Assembly (NCBI GenBank): GCA_008711295.1
Contig: VUYV01000053.1
Location: forward strand, 4,403,162-4,467,161
Origin: Anarhynchus alexandrinus
Taxonomy: Eukaryota > Chordata > Aves > Charadriiformes > Charadriidae
Reading direction: 5' to 3'
Length of the DNA: 64,000 nt
Shown: positions 1-54,200 of the stretch, in pieces
Layout of the letters: every line of letters begins with the position of its first letter
How positions within the stretch are numbered: the stretch's first letter is position 1
The notes under the pieces: model-generated
Databases searched by the model: none
What the model was told of the DNA's origin: nothing
Seen by the model: only the letters and a program-made list of their open reading frames with translations
Program-made: the position numbers and the translations under genes

Positions 1-3000
1 AAAAAAACCCCAAACCTTTAAATAATTTTTCAGCACACATTAGTGAGATAAAGCACGAGATTTCATTCCAAGCAGATTTTCCTCCTGGAAGTCACAAAGC
101 AAGAAACAGACTTTAAGCACTTAACCAATGAACCTATGTGTTTTTAAAACTACCGGCTTTGGGGGGTTGTTTTTTACCATCAAGTATATACAAAATACTA
201 GCTATATAAAGAAGGCACCCAGATGATGCATGTCAGAATTGTATTCAAATTACTCCTAGAAATGAGCAGTAATGCCTATGTGCATTAAAAAAACCAAACA
301 ACAAAACAAAACCAGTTAACTTCTGAAGCACTTCAGGAGGCTACTTAATCCTTAAATCATAAAGCCCAGTTGTATCAGTGAGAGTTTTAAACAAAACAAG
401 GAACACTTGGTGAATAGGTGAATACTTAAGGGCTAAAAATCTGAAAGAAATTGAGACCAACTATTTCTATCAATGCTTTACTTTTGTGTCAAACAGACTT
501 CTGTCTTAATTGTCAAGAAATCACAAAAGTGTCTAATTTACATCACCAAAACAGTTAATCCTGGCTGTGCCCCTTCAAATCCTGCAAATCCACTGAGACT
601 GCCAACAAAACAGGGAATTTTGAGTGGGTTGTTTGTGTGGTTATGAGTTAATTAGTAATCTGGTAAGTACATTTCAGATGTATCAGTATTAGCCGTAAGA
701 GTTAACAACAGTGTTTTAGTCTATGTTTTTATTTCAGGAACTAAATGAACAGCCTACTGAATTGCCAACCTGTACCCAGAATTGAAAAAAAAAATAAAAA
801 TTAAAAAATTACAAATGTAAATTGAAAAACAGTACCTCTAAATATATTCCAAGAAACTCTGTGTAATACCGTATTAGCTGAGTATGAATATACTTAAGAA
901 ATGGGCAACACCAAATAATTTGCAAATACAGACCCATTTTCCAATTCCAAAAAAGTCTGTCATCAGAAATGAAGTTGAAGAGCATTAAGCAGATAACACA
1001 ATTTTCCCCTCAAGAAACATATAGAGGAAAATATTGAACATACAATAAGATACAGACTGAGGGAAGTACTAAGTAGTTGTAAGTGTAACTTTGATGTCAA
1101 CTTTGAATATCACAGAACTTGCTGAAACTGTAAATTCCCTTCAAAACCAAGAACTTAATTTATTTAACAAGTGTTATCTCGGTGGAGCAAAATACAATCC
1201 CACTATACAATTAAAAAAGCAGTGTGACCCAGGAGATTTTAGCAGATGAAGTCACTGGAAGCATTCACTAATTTAGTCCGATTCCATTTTTGAGTATGTG
1301 ATCAACAACTCCTGGTGCACAGAGCAGAGTGAGAAGACCAAAAACGTAGTCCCTTAAATAAACCCAACTAAGACCAGATCAAGTTACAGACTTAAGGTGC
1401 AGGCAGAACCCCATAATCTCCATTGTGCCACGATGGGTCAATAAGGCTTCCTTTCCCTCCCCCCTGAAATGTGGTGTCCGTGGACTGGCACCTCCCCCTC
1501 AGATTCCTCACCCCATCCTCAGAACAATACCTATGCACACCTCTGTTTACGGGAACTTGCATTTCAGAGCTGAATTCTCAGATTCCAGAAGAGGATCCGT
1601 CTGTTAGGATCACAATCCTTCTTAAGGATCCATAAACTAAGCAGAAACCTTCCTTCAATCTTTTGTGGCACAAGGCACAGGAATAGGCTACCCAGTTCAT
1701 GCCCTCTTTAACAGCTGCATCGATTTCCTTGCAGCGCAGAAGACATGAAAAAACAAACTGCCCACCTATTAATGCACAAAGGGCAGAAAGCATGCTGTTG
1801 AGCTGCAGAAATGTGGAAGAGATCTGAAAATACGGGAAAAAAGCCAGTGGCAAGGAAAGGCAAACAAAGGTTGGCCTGGGATGCTATGGTATGTACATAC
1901 ACACGTCAGAGGCAGCAGGAGTTCCAAAAGATGGCGTGGGAAGCAGAAAATGTGGGGATGATCAAAGATGAGGGTACAAGTGAAAATGCAGACAGGAAAA
2001 GAGCAACGAAGGAATCGGACTACAAGAGCATTGAGACAAGTGAGATCTTCCTCGTGAGTATTTGCATTCTGCCCATTACAACGCTGGAAACTGGAGGAAT
2101 TGCCCTGATTATCAGGAATGTGCTGTTCACTTTGTGTGTGGAAACTCATCCAAATTCAGCCGAGCCCTACGCTTTAGAAAACAAATAGTTTCACGTGTGC
2201 CAACTAAAGACTCCTCAGAATTTAATAGCAGTGTTTCTCAAAGACTCCACCTATGCTGAGCATGTTTTAACCCAAAAGACTTTAAGGCCAAGACTTACAT
2301 GCAAGGAAAGATCAACATCCCGCACTCTAAATGGAGCCCAATTACACTGTAAGAGAAGCAACCCAGTTCAAAATAGTCGTCTTTTTAGCTTTATTTTAAA
2401 ACAAAACCCATACATCTCATTAAGGCCAATACATAATTCTGCAAGAATACACGCACATACACACAGTGATTTAAGGAAGGCCCAGAAGAGATGGCGTCCA
2501 GGTGGAGACCATTCCCACCACCAAACTGAAGCTGAGGAACCCTCAGCCTAACCCCCTCTGCACATCCAGCGGACCTGCAGGTGAGCAGGCAGCTGGCCGG
2601 CAGCAGCCTGCTGAGCTGAAGATATTCTAGATTAAAAAAAAAAAAATTTACAGCCTAATTTTGGCACCCATTACCAGGGAATATTAATCACTTCATTACC
2701 GCTGTGCCCATCTCCTTTGAGAAAAGGGATTGCCAGCTCATGACGGAAGTATTTTGACGTTTAATCATCAAATGCTACATAGGCATGAAGACAGAGTGAA
2801 CCCCGAATGACTTTCTAGCTAAAGAAACTTTTGTACTTGCTTAAGCATTTGATTTGAGCCTTTAATATAAGGCAAAATAACTCCTCCTCAGATAGGATAC
2901 TAGAAATTAAACATTTCATTACAATAATGAGAATAGTTTATGTAAATTATGCAATGAATTTGAAATACATTTCTCAAAATGGTTTAAAATGTTTATTTTT

Positions 3001-4149
3001 ACATCTCATTTAAGCTGCAATCTACTACCTAAACAATCGTATATTATTTGACTACATATTGCTGAGTTTCATTTTCTGCAGTGATTCAGATGAATAGCTT
3101 CTGACATACATACAGCTTGAAAGCTCAGGACTTTAATGCATGAAATACAAAGAAACAAGCCATGAAAACACACTTATGTTGTACTCTGTGATTCTAAAGC
3201 TATATGGCAAATACACTTAGACAAAGAAGCTAAAATATACTATGCACATACTACTTCTCTAAAAAAGCTACTAGTTAAGGACAAACGAATTTGATTTTTT
3301 TCAGGTATGATCACCTCGAAGCTACAACAGAAATATCTGGTATACAGTCCACTAAGACATAACAGATTTACAACACCTGAAGCAGAATCTTGAGAAAATC
3401 ATATGACAAGAGAAAATGCTTTCTTTGAAAGACCATAAGGTTGAATTCTCTGTACCACTGGAAATGGGAATAACATTCCTTAAAAGTACTGGTATCGTTC
3501 TGTGTATAATGTCAAATGTAATCGTCTGATAGTTCAAAACAAACCCTTAAGAGATTTTATACATAACTGGAGCTGCTTAACCGTAGGCTTGTTTTAACAA
3601 AATTTAACTTGCATGAAAGTCACATCGTTTCTTGACGAACACTGCAAATAAGACCTTAACAGAAAATATAAAAAAAATAAAAATCTTTGCATTCTTGCAG
3701 TTAATTTTTCTAGAGAAGTAGTTTCTCATTATCCTGTTCTACTAGAAGTTCTAAACAAGAAAAGCTGAAGGAAACGACAAGAGAGAGCAGGCTGTAAAAC
3801 GCTTAAAATGATTTTGCATGGTATTTTGGTGAGTTGAAAGAGATTAACTAAAATAGATGATTTCACAGGCTCTGTGCAAGGACCTTCTCCTGTGTCAGCA
3901 CGGCAACAGCCCAGCCGCCCTCACGGCACCACAGCACAGCAACGTTAAAAATAAGCAACTTGGTGCAAAAATAAGAGAATTATTATTCCTTCCCAAACAC
4001 GCGTGTTACCAAGCCGAAAGCTCTGAAGGCAACTGTTTTAATACCGCTTTGCAAGTTTGCCCTCCGTCAATATAGGACCATCACGTTAAAAAAAAAACCA
4101 CCACAAAGAAAAAAAAGAAAAGAAAAAAAAAGAAGGGAAATGCAAAAAT
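1..4149. other. AT-rich non-coding DNA, probably ZNF143 intron 1
   Basis: No exon, RNA gene or recognisable young repeat was found. Short open frames here (for example plus 1811-2188) show no known protein features. A/C-rich tracts occur at 1-17, 287-314 and 4087-4140. Confidence 0.5.
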
Positions 4150-4229
4150 AAACTAAACCCCATATTTATGGGCGGCGAGCGCCAGCACCGAGCATCGGCC
4201 GCCGCGGGGCGCGGAGCGGGCCGGGATCC

Positions 4230-4341
4230 NNNNNNNNNNNNNNNNNNNNNNNNNNNNNNNNNNNNNNNNNNNNNNNNNNNNNNNNNNNNNNNNNNNNNNN
4301 NNNNNNNNNNNNNNNNNNNNNNNNNNNNNNNNNNNNNNNNN
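4230..4341. other. Assembly gap of 112 N
   Basis: Run of unknown bases inside the left CpG island. The translations across it are meaningless. Confidence 1.
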
Positions 4342-4512
4342 GTGTCGGTCGGTGCCGGCGCTGCCCCCGCTCGCTGCCCCCTCGCCGCCTCCCTGCGTTC
4401 GGCGCGGAGGACAGGGCCCGGCCCGGCGGCCCGGCCCGGCGCGGCAGCCCCAGCCGGAGATGGCGGTGGTTAGAATAAGGCACACTGGGTAAAAACACAT
4501 TTATATACTAAC

Positions 4513-4610
4513 CTCGCCGAGAAATTTTCCAACAATTCCTCCGTCCGACCACCATGCACCAGGACAGGAAACGGCCGCCTCAGCGCCCGCCCGCCTCAGC
4601 ACCGCCCCGA
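4513..4610 (-). other. ZNF143: Candidate non-coding first exon of ZNF143
   Basis: The minus strand runs from just below the CCAAT cluster to a plausible donor CGAG|GTTAGT (4513/4512), followed by an AT-rich intron-like sequence. The upstream boundary is only estimated. No ZNF143 coding sequence (zinc fingers or the repeated acidic activation motifs) is visible between 1 and 4500, so the coding exons would lie outside the window. Assignment rests on conserved gene order and is inference. Confidence 0.4.
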
Positions 4611-5350
4611 GCAGCGCGGGCGGGCCCCGCGCCCCGCGCTACCACCGCTCCCATTGGGCGCGCCGCGATGTGCGTCACCGCCTCCGCTCGCCATTGGCCG
4701 CCTCCAGGCCCCGCGCCAATGCCCATTGGCTAGGCGCCCGGGGCCCCGCCCCGCGGCTTCATGGCGTCTCGGTTATGCTGGGTTCGGGGCCGCCGCCGCC
4801 GCCATTTTGTACCGTGGGGAGCGAGGCGCCTGTGCGTCAGCGGGGGAGCGAGGGACCCGGGCGCCATTTCCTTCCCCGGGGAGGGAGCCTGGCGGCAGCG
4901 GCGCCCCGGGTCCTTCGGCGGGGGCCGAGGGGATCGCGGGGGGCCAGGCTCGCCCTGAGGCGGCTGCCCCTGGCATTGCGGCCGGCTCCCTGCGGTGGGG
5001 ACGGAGCGGCGCGGCCCGAGGAGGCAGGCGCCTGGAGCTGGGCCGCCGGGAGCCGGCGGGGAGGGACTCCTGGCTCCCCTGCGACTCGGCCGCGGGCTCC
5101 GTCCCCGCTGTCGCGGCCCCCGCAGGCGGCCCCGGCGCGGCCTGCTGGGCCCGGGACGTCGCCGTCCCCGCCGAGGCGGGCCGGCGGTGCGTGGGGCTCT
5201 GTCCCTTGGGGCTGCGGGAGCCGGAGGGAGAGAGGCCGGCCGCTGGAAGGGTGCCGGGGAGCGGTGCCCTTGCGGAGGGCCTGATGGGGGCAGCGAGCGC
5301 CCTGCCCTGCCTTTCCCCAGCTTCCAGGCGCGTTATCTTCTGCGGCCATT

Positions 5351-7399
5351 TCAGCCCAGCTCTTGCGGATAAGGAGTCTGTGTTCTTAAAGCTACGCTTG
5401 AGAATATTTATCTTAACGTGATTTTTAGGTACGGAAACGTGTAATAGTCCAACAACAGCTCCACAGGCAATCAAAAGGTATTACACTTATTTCAGTAGAT
5501 GATTTTTCAAGAAAACCCAACTGTGCAATTAATGTGAGCTGTCACGATTGACAGGACGATACGTCCAGCTCTGTAGGACTTAATTTGACCTTTCTGAACA
5601 TGACAGATATAAAAGCATGTAAGACTTTTTGCCTGAAACTCCAGAATAATAATTCTAAATTCCTGCAGTCATGCAAACAGCCAAAAATGCTTATTCCCAA
5701 AGAGGCCTGATGCAGAGCAATTTTCCTTTCTTAGTTTCAAGTTTTCCTTCCTGCTTCTTAATTGGAAACTCTCACCCAAGATACAAATTCCAGCCATCGA
5801 TTTGATCAGAGGTAACAGTGAAATACCTAAGATACTATATTTTGGGTTTATCAACTCCTTTATATTAACAGGTTACTTGTTAACATCTGTCAAATCCGAC
5901 AAGGTGGAATTTTCCATTCTGAAGTGCTTTCTGTTTCTAGCACTAGCATCTGAGAATGTCTGGTTATAAAAAATAGAAATACGCAAACCAATAACATACC
6001 ATTTAAGTTAAAGAAGCTATGTATTGATTGCAATGTAACTGACAATTGGTGCCACACCACCAGACAAATGGAGCTTTTCCACATTCCTGGTTCTGGGTAT
6101 GTGGAAGGTCCCACACAGGACAGGGAAGACAAAAACTCAGCTCACGGAACTCAACTCGCTTTTATAGTCTGTAACAGTAGTATATAGGGAGCCTTGGACT
6201 TTCCAAACTTTTCTCAAATTTTGATAAAGCTTTTTTTTTTACTACTGCATTCAGGTTAAAACTTGAACATAGAATTGAGCAGAAATGCAGAACTGTAGTG
6301 CTCTTCCCAATTACATTTTTAAAAATAAACTGGACGCCCACTTCTGCATAGATTTTCAGAAGCGTTGTTCATCCTTTGCTGAATACATACCAAAGAAAAA
6401 AACTTAATAGCCCAAATCATGGTAGAGCCTTAAACAACATACAAAGTTTGGACCAGTGTTACCTGAACTTGGCCACGTCTGTTAAATCAAAACGCATAGC
6501 TAGATAACACTGTGTCTACCACTAACACTGACTTTGGAGCCACGTCATTCCCCTGGGAGCCTGCAGCACCCACTGAGGAGCCGTCCCCTTGGCTGCACAG
6601 CTCAGAGCCATCAGCGAGCATCTGTCCCATTGCTGAAACTCCAGAGAAGGATGCAGCTCCGTATCTTGGTGTTGAACACACAGAGAACATCACCAGGAGT
6701 ATGACTGCCTACAGTACGAACTGCTCAAGTGCAAGGTGCTTACAGTTCCTGAGCAGCAGCATCAAGGGAGTTACAGGGGGACAAATTCAGGCCCAGGAGG
6801 TGAAAATGGTTAGAAAGGGAAAGTACATATAAGGAAGGACTGAAAGGGAACTTGACAGAAACATGCAAACATAAAACGTGCTGAGAAACTTTGTGATGTT
6901 TCTACTCTTACTTCAAGAACTGATAGTATAAGAGGAGGAAACTTCCTTTAGAAAAAAAATCTAACTTAACCCATAAAATTTATGGATGTTTGGTATGGAT
7001 TACCTAGGCACAATTGAAACCATCTGCATGTTTATTGTCAGGTATTCTATAACTAATCCACTCCAGACTTCTTGAATCTTGCATTAGTAATTCTAGGCTA
7101 CAATAGATTTGAACAGAGCTTTGCTGTACTATGCTGACAGCTATTAATAATTCTTTTAAGGTAATGATTTAGGAAAAAAGGGTATTAAATTTACCCAATA
7201 TGTCAACATTTTAATAACATGTATGACACGAACCTTTTATATTTAACACAGTTAAGAAAACTGTTTATGCCTAATATTTGCTTGAAGAAATATTTTAGAG
7301 GAAAAGACGAAACTTAGAGCTGTGCAACTAGAACAGGACTCCAAAGTACTGCAAGAATACAGCTACATTCAAAACACCACACTGAAATAAGTGAAGATA
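5351..7399. other. Intergenic DNA between the IPO7 3' end and the left CpG island
   Basis: AT-rich, no supported gene or clear repeat. It includes a slightly more GC-rich patch at about 6530-6790 whose open frames look incidental. Confidence 0.5.
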
Positions 7400-7416
7400 A
7401 GGGTTTGCTTTAGATG

Positions 7417-7422
7417 TTTATT
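7417..7422 (-). terminator. IPO7: Probable distal polyadenylation signal of IPO7 (AATAAA)
   Basis: On the minus strand AATAAA is followed within about 60 nt by a GU-rich stretch (GTGTGGTGTTTTGAATGTAG, plus about 7355-7385), the classical downstream element. Cleavage is expected near 7400. Confidence 0.55.
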
Positions 7423-9605
7423 AATCCAAGGAGATCTTCCATAATAGAAAAAACAGAGGCTTTAAATTTCCCAGCTCTTCCTTTAGAGTTGCATTATCCT
7501 TGAAAATGGAATGGATAAGTGCAAGTTCTAGAAGGAAGATTAATTTTAATTTTGACATAAGTGTATCACTGAAATTGATATATTGCATCACAAAATGCAC
7601 TATCACCACCAACAACAATGCAAAATTGTTTTGCAATTTATATAAATACATTTCTTGGAGCAAAGGAAAGCAAAGTTCTAGATCCATTCTTAAAAAAGAT
7701 GCTCCTTGCTAACCAGCCTAGCGACACATAAAAGCACCCTTGAAGTAGGACTGTATTCCTCATACCGAGATAAAATTCTTCCCTTGACTCGTGACTTGAA
7801 AAATATAAACTGTTCCAGAAATGACAATGGCACTAAATTGGTGATTTTCCCCTCATTTTTTCATCTGCTTTGTATCTAGAGCCTTCTCACTGCTGCTCTG
7901 TTCTATCTTCTGCCATGAGGCAAAAGTGTCTCTCTCATCTGTCCTAAAAGGTTCTCTTAGATTTTTTGGGATGCATAACAAGATAAGCAGATACCCAACA
8001 AGCAGATGTTCAGAAATTATTTCTGTCAAACTGGGCGTTTTTCAAAGTCAAGGAATGCACAGGAAAAGGCATGCTGTAATTATGTCTGTCACCTTTTTCT
8101 ACAAAAATAAAACCTTGACTTGAGATTATCTTGAGGCCGGAGTACACCTGTACGTGCTCATGAGTTACACATTTACAAAAAAAGTTCTGCTATGTGTACC
8201 TGGCCAGTCAGCTAAAGATTCAAAAGTTCTACCGTGGTTCTCATACCACCACTATAATGGATACTCTGATTTGAGGCTTAATCTTTTAGGCTTTTTCACA
8301 TCAGGTGCAATATCCGTCCTTTTAAGTCCACACTTTGCTTTTAAAGTTATCCCTTTGGTATTCGGCTAGGGCAACGTGGCATTATAGTCCTGGCTCAGTC
8401 TCTCACATAAGCACTCTCTATTTGCCGAAGAAGGGGGGCAGACCAGAGAGGAGTGACTGGAAAAACCCATTGTACCTGCCCAGAGAAGCGCTAGCGGTTG
8501 TGCAACAAATGGAAGGCAGAGCATGGTGCTGGTCAGCTTGTCAAGGAAACCCCAAACCACAAATTCCTGCTACTCTGCTGATGCAAAAAAACACACCACA
8601 CAAACCAATTTTCTGAAGACTGCATTTTGAGTATCATAATATATATATGTGCATTTCATTTTTACAGATATAAACTCAGTTTATTTTTAACCTGTATTTA
8701 AATTTTGGAGGCTTACATTAAATTAAGGTAGCTTGTTTAATATCAGTTGTAACAGCAGGTGACATTTTTTATATAAAAACAGCCAAAAGAAAAAAAAACC
8801 CAAACATTTGATTTAAAAGACCTGACACCGATGATCTCAAGGCAAGATCAAAAACCTATGGATTTTTGCTTTTAGAAAATAAAAAGGGGGCATTTAAGCC
8901 AACCCATTCACAGCATCTCCCTGCTGGCTTCTTCATACAGTGGTTTTGATAGTGGTCCCAGAGGGAACTGTATTTTGCCTCTCTAGCTAAAATACTAGTT
9001 ACTATAGCAACTTTGAAGGAAGAAAATTGTGGCTTCAAAAATGAAAGATTGGCAAAACTTCAAATACACTGTCTGGATCAGGCAGACAACAGCATGCACT
9101 AATGCTGGGAGTGCAAAAAGAGGGGGAATGAAATGCAAGAGTAGTACACCTGCACTACCACGTGCTAGAAAAAGAATATTTTGCAAGACTAGGGGAAACA
9201 ATTGCATTCATAGATCATAGCCCAGATTAGCCAAATTAAATTGTGTTTTTAATAGATTGCATATATAGATGTTTCATCCACACACTTCAAATCTACTTTT
9301 AAGAGCAGAACTTCACATCTTGTTTACCTGCTTTAGTGAAGGTAACTTTTTCCTCAGTGCTTACAGTACACATTTGTATCCAAATTTCACCTTGTACAGT
9401 GAGATCTTTAAGAAAAACAAAGGACACGAAGGGTGTTGCTATTTTTTTTTTTTTAGCAGCAATGAAGTATCACTAACCCCTTTTTACATAACCGAATTCA
9501 AGTCACAACCAGAGGTGACTGCACCACAAAGTCACCAGGCACAAAACTGCTAGTTCATTTTAAATTAATAACTTGAAATTATTTTCCCCAATACATCCCT
9601 TATTT

Positions 9606-9611
9606 TTTATT
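9606..9611 (-). terminator. IPO7: Possible proximal polyadenylation signal of IPO7 (AATAAA)
   Basis: AATAAA on the minus strand about 650 nt after the stop, followed by GGGATGTATTGGGG, a usable GU-rich element. It would give a short 3' UTR form. Confidence 0.35.
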
Positions 9612-10257
9612 TTAATTTTTTATAAACAGCAAACATTTTGCTATTTTTGTACATAGGCTAGCAGGCTTGTTTCAATATGAAAGTGCTAATTCATTTACAG
9701 ATTTATCAGTTATGTAGTGCTACATTAAGTGTCCAATATTCTACATATGAACAATCTTGATAAATGGAAATGATGAAGATTAAGTAAGGCTATCTGATTA
9801 CCTTATCTTATTTACATTAAAAGAATAGACACCCAATAGGAAGGGAGAAAAGGGAAATAAATTGGGCAAATACTCATACTGCCACAGGTGTAAAAATTAA
9901 GTCTGCCTTCTAGCTTGTACTGTAAATGAGACATTTTAAATAGTCCTGCAGCCCATGCTTATTTTTTTTTCCTCAGAAAAAGAAAAGCTGCCTTCATGAC
10001 ATCCCCTCTTGATTTCCGATTTCCAAAGTGTGTCATTTGAAGCTTTAAATTCAGATTCTTCCTATCTTCAAAAAAATCTCTGGTTTGCTTTCCAGTATTA
10101 GGTTGCATGATCAGGTCCCACTTCTGGGGCTTTTGTCCAATCTATTTATCAATTAGTTTAAAGTGAGTTGTAGATAACATGAACCAGTTCTGGAACCACT
10201 ATTGGGAGGAACACAAGCTCTTCACTACAATCACACAGTAGCAGGAAAAGTGATAAT

Positions 10258-51006
<40,749 letters not shown>

Positions 51007-51230
51007 TCACCCTCCGTTTGAGGGTTCGCTGCCCGGCCCGCCGCTTCGGCGGGGAGTGTTGTGTTCGGGGCAGCCCGGGGAGCGGCGGTGGCCGGTGGAG
51101 AGGGCCTGAAGGCGACCTCGGCCTTGCGGTAGGCGGCGGGGATAGGGGGGGGTTGGCTGTGGTGGGCTTCTCGCCTCTGCGGGCGGGGAAGGGCGGCACA
51201 CGCTCTGCCCCGAACTCATCGGCTGCCTGA

Positions 51231-54200
51231 AGGTTTAAGTGGAATCCGTTGTTTTATCGAAAGTCCCTCCGTTTACCACGTTCACTTCCCGTTTTCGGAG
51301 CGGCTTGGATGGCTGGTGAGGAAGGAGGGATGCGTGGAGGCATGGGTTTCCTTTGAAGGCGCTCGCTTTATAATGGGCACAGGGGGCAAACAGTTCTTAA
51401 GCACTTGGAAAAATCCAGCGTTTTGTTCTGATAATTTTAGCCAAAAAAAAAGGTCCCAAAGATGCGTCAGAAATTTGTCAGAAAATCAATATAAGCGGAG
51501 CTTTCTCAGTTCTGGAGGGCTTGACTCAGCCACAAAATCAGAATTGGACTGTGTGAGTTGGTCCTCTCTCAGTCACTTCTGCAGGGTTTATCCTACGCAT
51601 TTAGGCACTGAAGTAATTTCACTTACATGAGTAGTCACAACAAAATAAGCAATGCTATTTATAAGTTAGGTGCATAGTGATTTGTAAAATTTAGTTGGTA
51701 GTATACAGACTCATTCACTGTCATGTCTTCATTTGGGGGATGACATGCAGGGATATACTTGAAATTTTGAGTTATTTTTGTGAGAGGAGTTTATTGAACA
51801 GTCAGATAATACAATCAAAAACAGCCCATCCTGGAACAACTCTGAAACAAAGGCACATTAACCAAAAAACTGCATATCAAATAGAAAAGTACAAATGCAA
51901 ATAAATATAGGAAATAATATGAATTAAAAGTGATACAATTTAGAAAATTGATAAAGGACATTATTTCTTTACTTGCTTAGTCAAACAGTTTCAGGAAATG
52001 CCACATTAAAACTTGATTCCCTTTACCACCCTACTGTGCTAGTGGTCTTGCAAACATTTCCCTTACATGGAGTTACTGCAGGCCACAGGTCAGTCCCATC
52101 ACGTAGCCTGGATGGAGCCAGCTTGGTTTTGAAGGCCATCCTGTCTCAGTTGGCCACCGTCCCAGAGAATGGCCTAAGGCTGGCTAAGCAGTACCGTCTC
52201 AGCTGGCAAAATCTGCACTAGTCAGGTTTATCTAGAGTATCTTTTCATACATGAAACAGCATAACAGACTTGCTTTTGTATATAAATTTTCCAAATGAGT
52301 AACTTTTCCATGATTGTTGCTGGACTAAAAACCGGATTTCTCAGTTTCTCTTGCTACTGTTTTGTTGGTGTTTTGGTTTTTTTTTATATAATGCTAAAAA
52401 CTGTGATTTACACTACATAGGTGTTGGGTTTTTTTATTGAAAGTATGAAAATGAGTGTCTCATTTATAATACTAAACAGAGACGCAGCAATGAGTGTCTG
52501 GCTTTCTAAATAAGCCCAGGAGACATACGGACCCAGAAGACCCAAGTGGCAATGCAGCATAATTTCAGGACATGATGTCATAGGATGTTCTTCTAGAAGT
52601 TGCCCAGATCTGCAGTCACACTTCTAGATGTTGCCCAAAATGTAAAGAAAGATGGAATACTGTAGATGCAGTACCATTTAAAAATGCTACAGCAAAGCCT
52701 TTTCCATGCTTTTGTGTCACAGCACAGATAAGAAGATCAAATCTCAATGCTCTTTGTATCAAAGGAGCAAAGCAATAATGCCTCTAACCAGAGAGAATGT
52801 AGATGCTAAGCTGATCAACAACTTATGAAATAGAATATGTCTTCTCTAAAAAGAAAAATAAGTACTTCAAAGGACAAAGGGCTTATGATGTGCTGGTTAT
52901 ACCTAATACTCTTTGTCATATACGGATGTGAAATGCTGCAAAGAAAAGAATAACGGGGTGTGAATCGTTGTCAGCAGAGGTGCTGTGGCTGGAGAAGCTT
53001 ATCGCCAGAGCTGTTACCATTTGTATACAAAAGTGAGGAGAACAAAAAAGAATTATGCAAAAGAAGGTGTAAGCAATTGACCAGAGTCTGAGTACTCTGA
53101 AACAGAAAACACTGTATGTCAAGGAATGTTTGCATTCACAAGGATGTTTGTATTTGCATCTTTGCTTGCCCAGAAGTAATAACAACAACTAACCTCACAG
53201 CAGGATTAATTGCATAAACAATTCACAGAAATTAATAAATGCAAGATTCGGTCAAGATGGACATTTTATGTAGACTGGACACCAGCTTTGAGAGGAAACA
53301 TCCATAAGGTTAAAAATGAATTTATCTCAAATCCAAACAATTTACTGATGGATTCCATTTGCCACAGGTAGTTCAGTGTTGAAGAGGGAGATGAAATAGC
53401 AAAGATCAAAGAAAACAGAAATACTAGCAACACATCACAGTACTGGTGAGATGTGGCATCTTGAACACTGGAATTTGGTCAGGATTAAATAAATATACCT
53501 ACTTCTGTCAGATACTTTCTTTGAACAGTATTAGCAGGACAAAAGAGACTTTAAGCCTAACCATCACAGCACAGCAATTGGCAAGGACTTGGCCAAAACT
53601 GTTTAGCTAACAAAGGAGGGGAAAAATATCCTACCAAAGCATAAATAAATATCTTGCAAGATGCAAGGGATGAGTTCATCTAAGAACTTAATTTTTAAGT
53701 CACATTTCAAATCACAAGACTTAACGTTGGAGAGAAATGCGTCCCTTAGCCAGACAAGCCTCATCAAATTCTTGGTCTCAGAAAAGAAAAAAATGTATAC
53801 GTGCTGCAAAGATTAGCTGCCCGATAATGTTCTTTGTTGTGTATGAACACTTGTAGACAACCTCGGGCCACTGTGGGAGAACTGAGCTTCTCAAATTATC
53901 TCATAAAAGGCAGATGTGGTATTGTGCAGGCCTCAAACATTGGATACAAATCAGTCGCAATTACTCCCGAAGATAAAAAACATACTCTCATAAACTGTCT
54001 GGGGTTTAGCAGTCATGTATATTTTCCCTGGAAAGTTGGAACAATAACAAAGACAGTATTTGTCAGCTTTAATAAAGTAGTATACTCCCTTGGAGATGAC
54101 TGCAGAGCACTGCTTAGCATGTATGCCTTTCTGAGGTACTATTCTCTCTACAGTAAATGAAAAGCTAGGAGCCAAAAATTGAGTATAAAGGGAGCACAGC

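Larger units (their letters stand above)
4150..5350. promoter_or_regulatory. CpG-island promoter, probably of ZNF143 on the minus strand
   Basis: A second GC-rich, CpG-dense island lies downstream of IPO7. It holds four NF-Y/CCAAT elements (ATTGG at 4653, 4693 and 4725; CCAAT at 4716), a CRE-like TGCGTCAC near 4670, and a YY1-like GCCGCCATTTTG (about 4797-4808). The CCAAT cluster sits about 60-120 bp upstream of a candidate minus-strand first exon. In vertebrates ZNF143 follows IPO7 on the same strand, which fits. The island also runs rightward to about 5.3 kb, so divergent transcription is possible. 112 bases (4230-4341) are unknown. Confidence 0.6.
7400..10257 (-). other. IPO7: IPO7 3' untranslated region (inferred extent)
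   Basis: AT-rich sequence directly after the stop codon, without recognisable splice-site pairs or genes. The extent of about 2.86 kb is inferred from the best polyadenylation signal with a GU-rich downstream element near 7.4 kb. Shorter forms could use AATAAA at 9611-9606 or 8685-8680 on the minus strand. Confidence 0.6.

Noticed and set aside
1811..2188. 125-residue plus-strand open frame
   Set aside because: No recognisable family, no CpG promoter or splice context, and competing open frames on the minus strand.
4654..5421. 255-residue plus-strand open frame in the left CpG island
   Set aside because: Composition is Ala/Gly/Pro/Arg-rich as expected from GC-rich DNA, other frames are also open, and no domain is recognisable.
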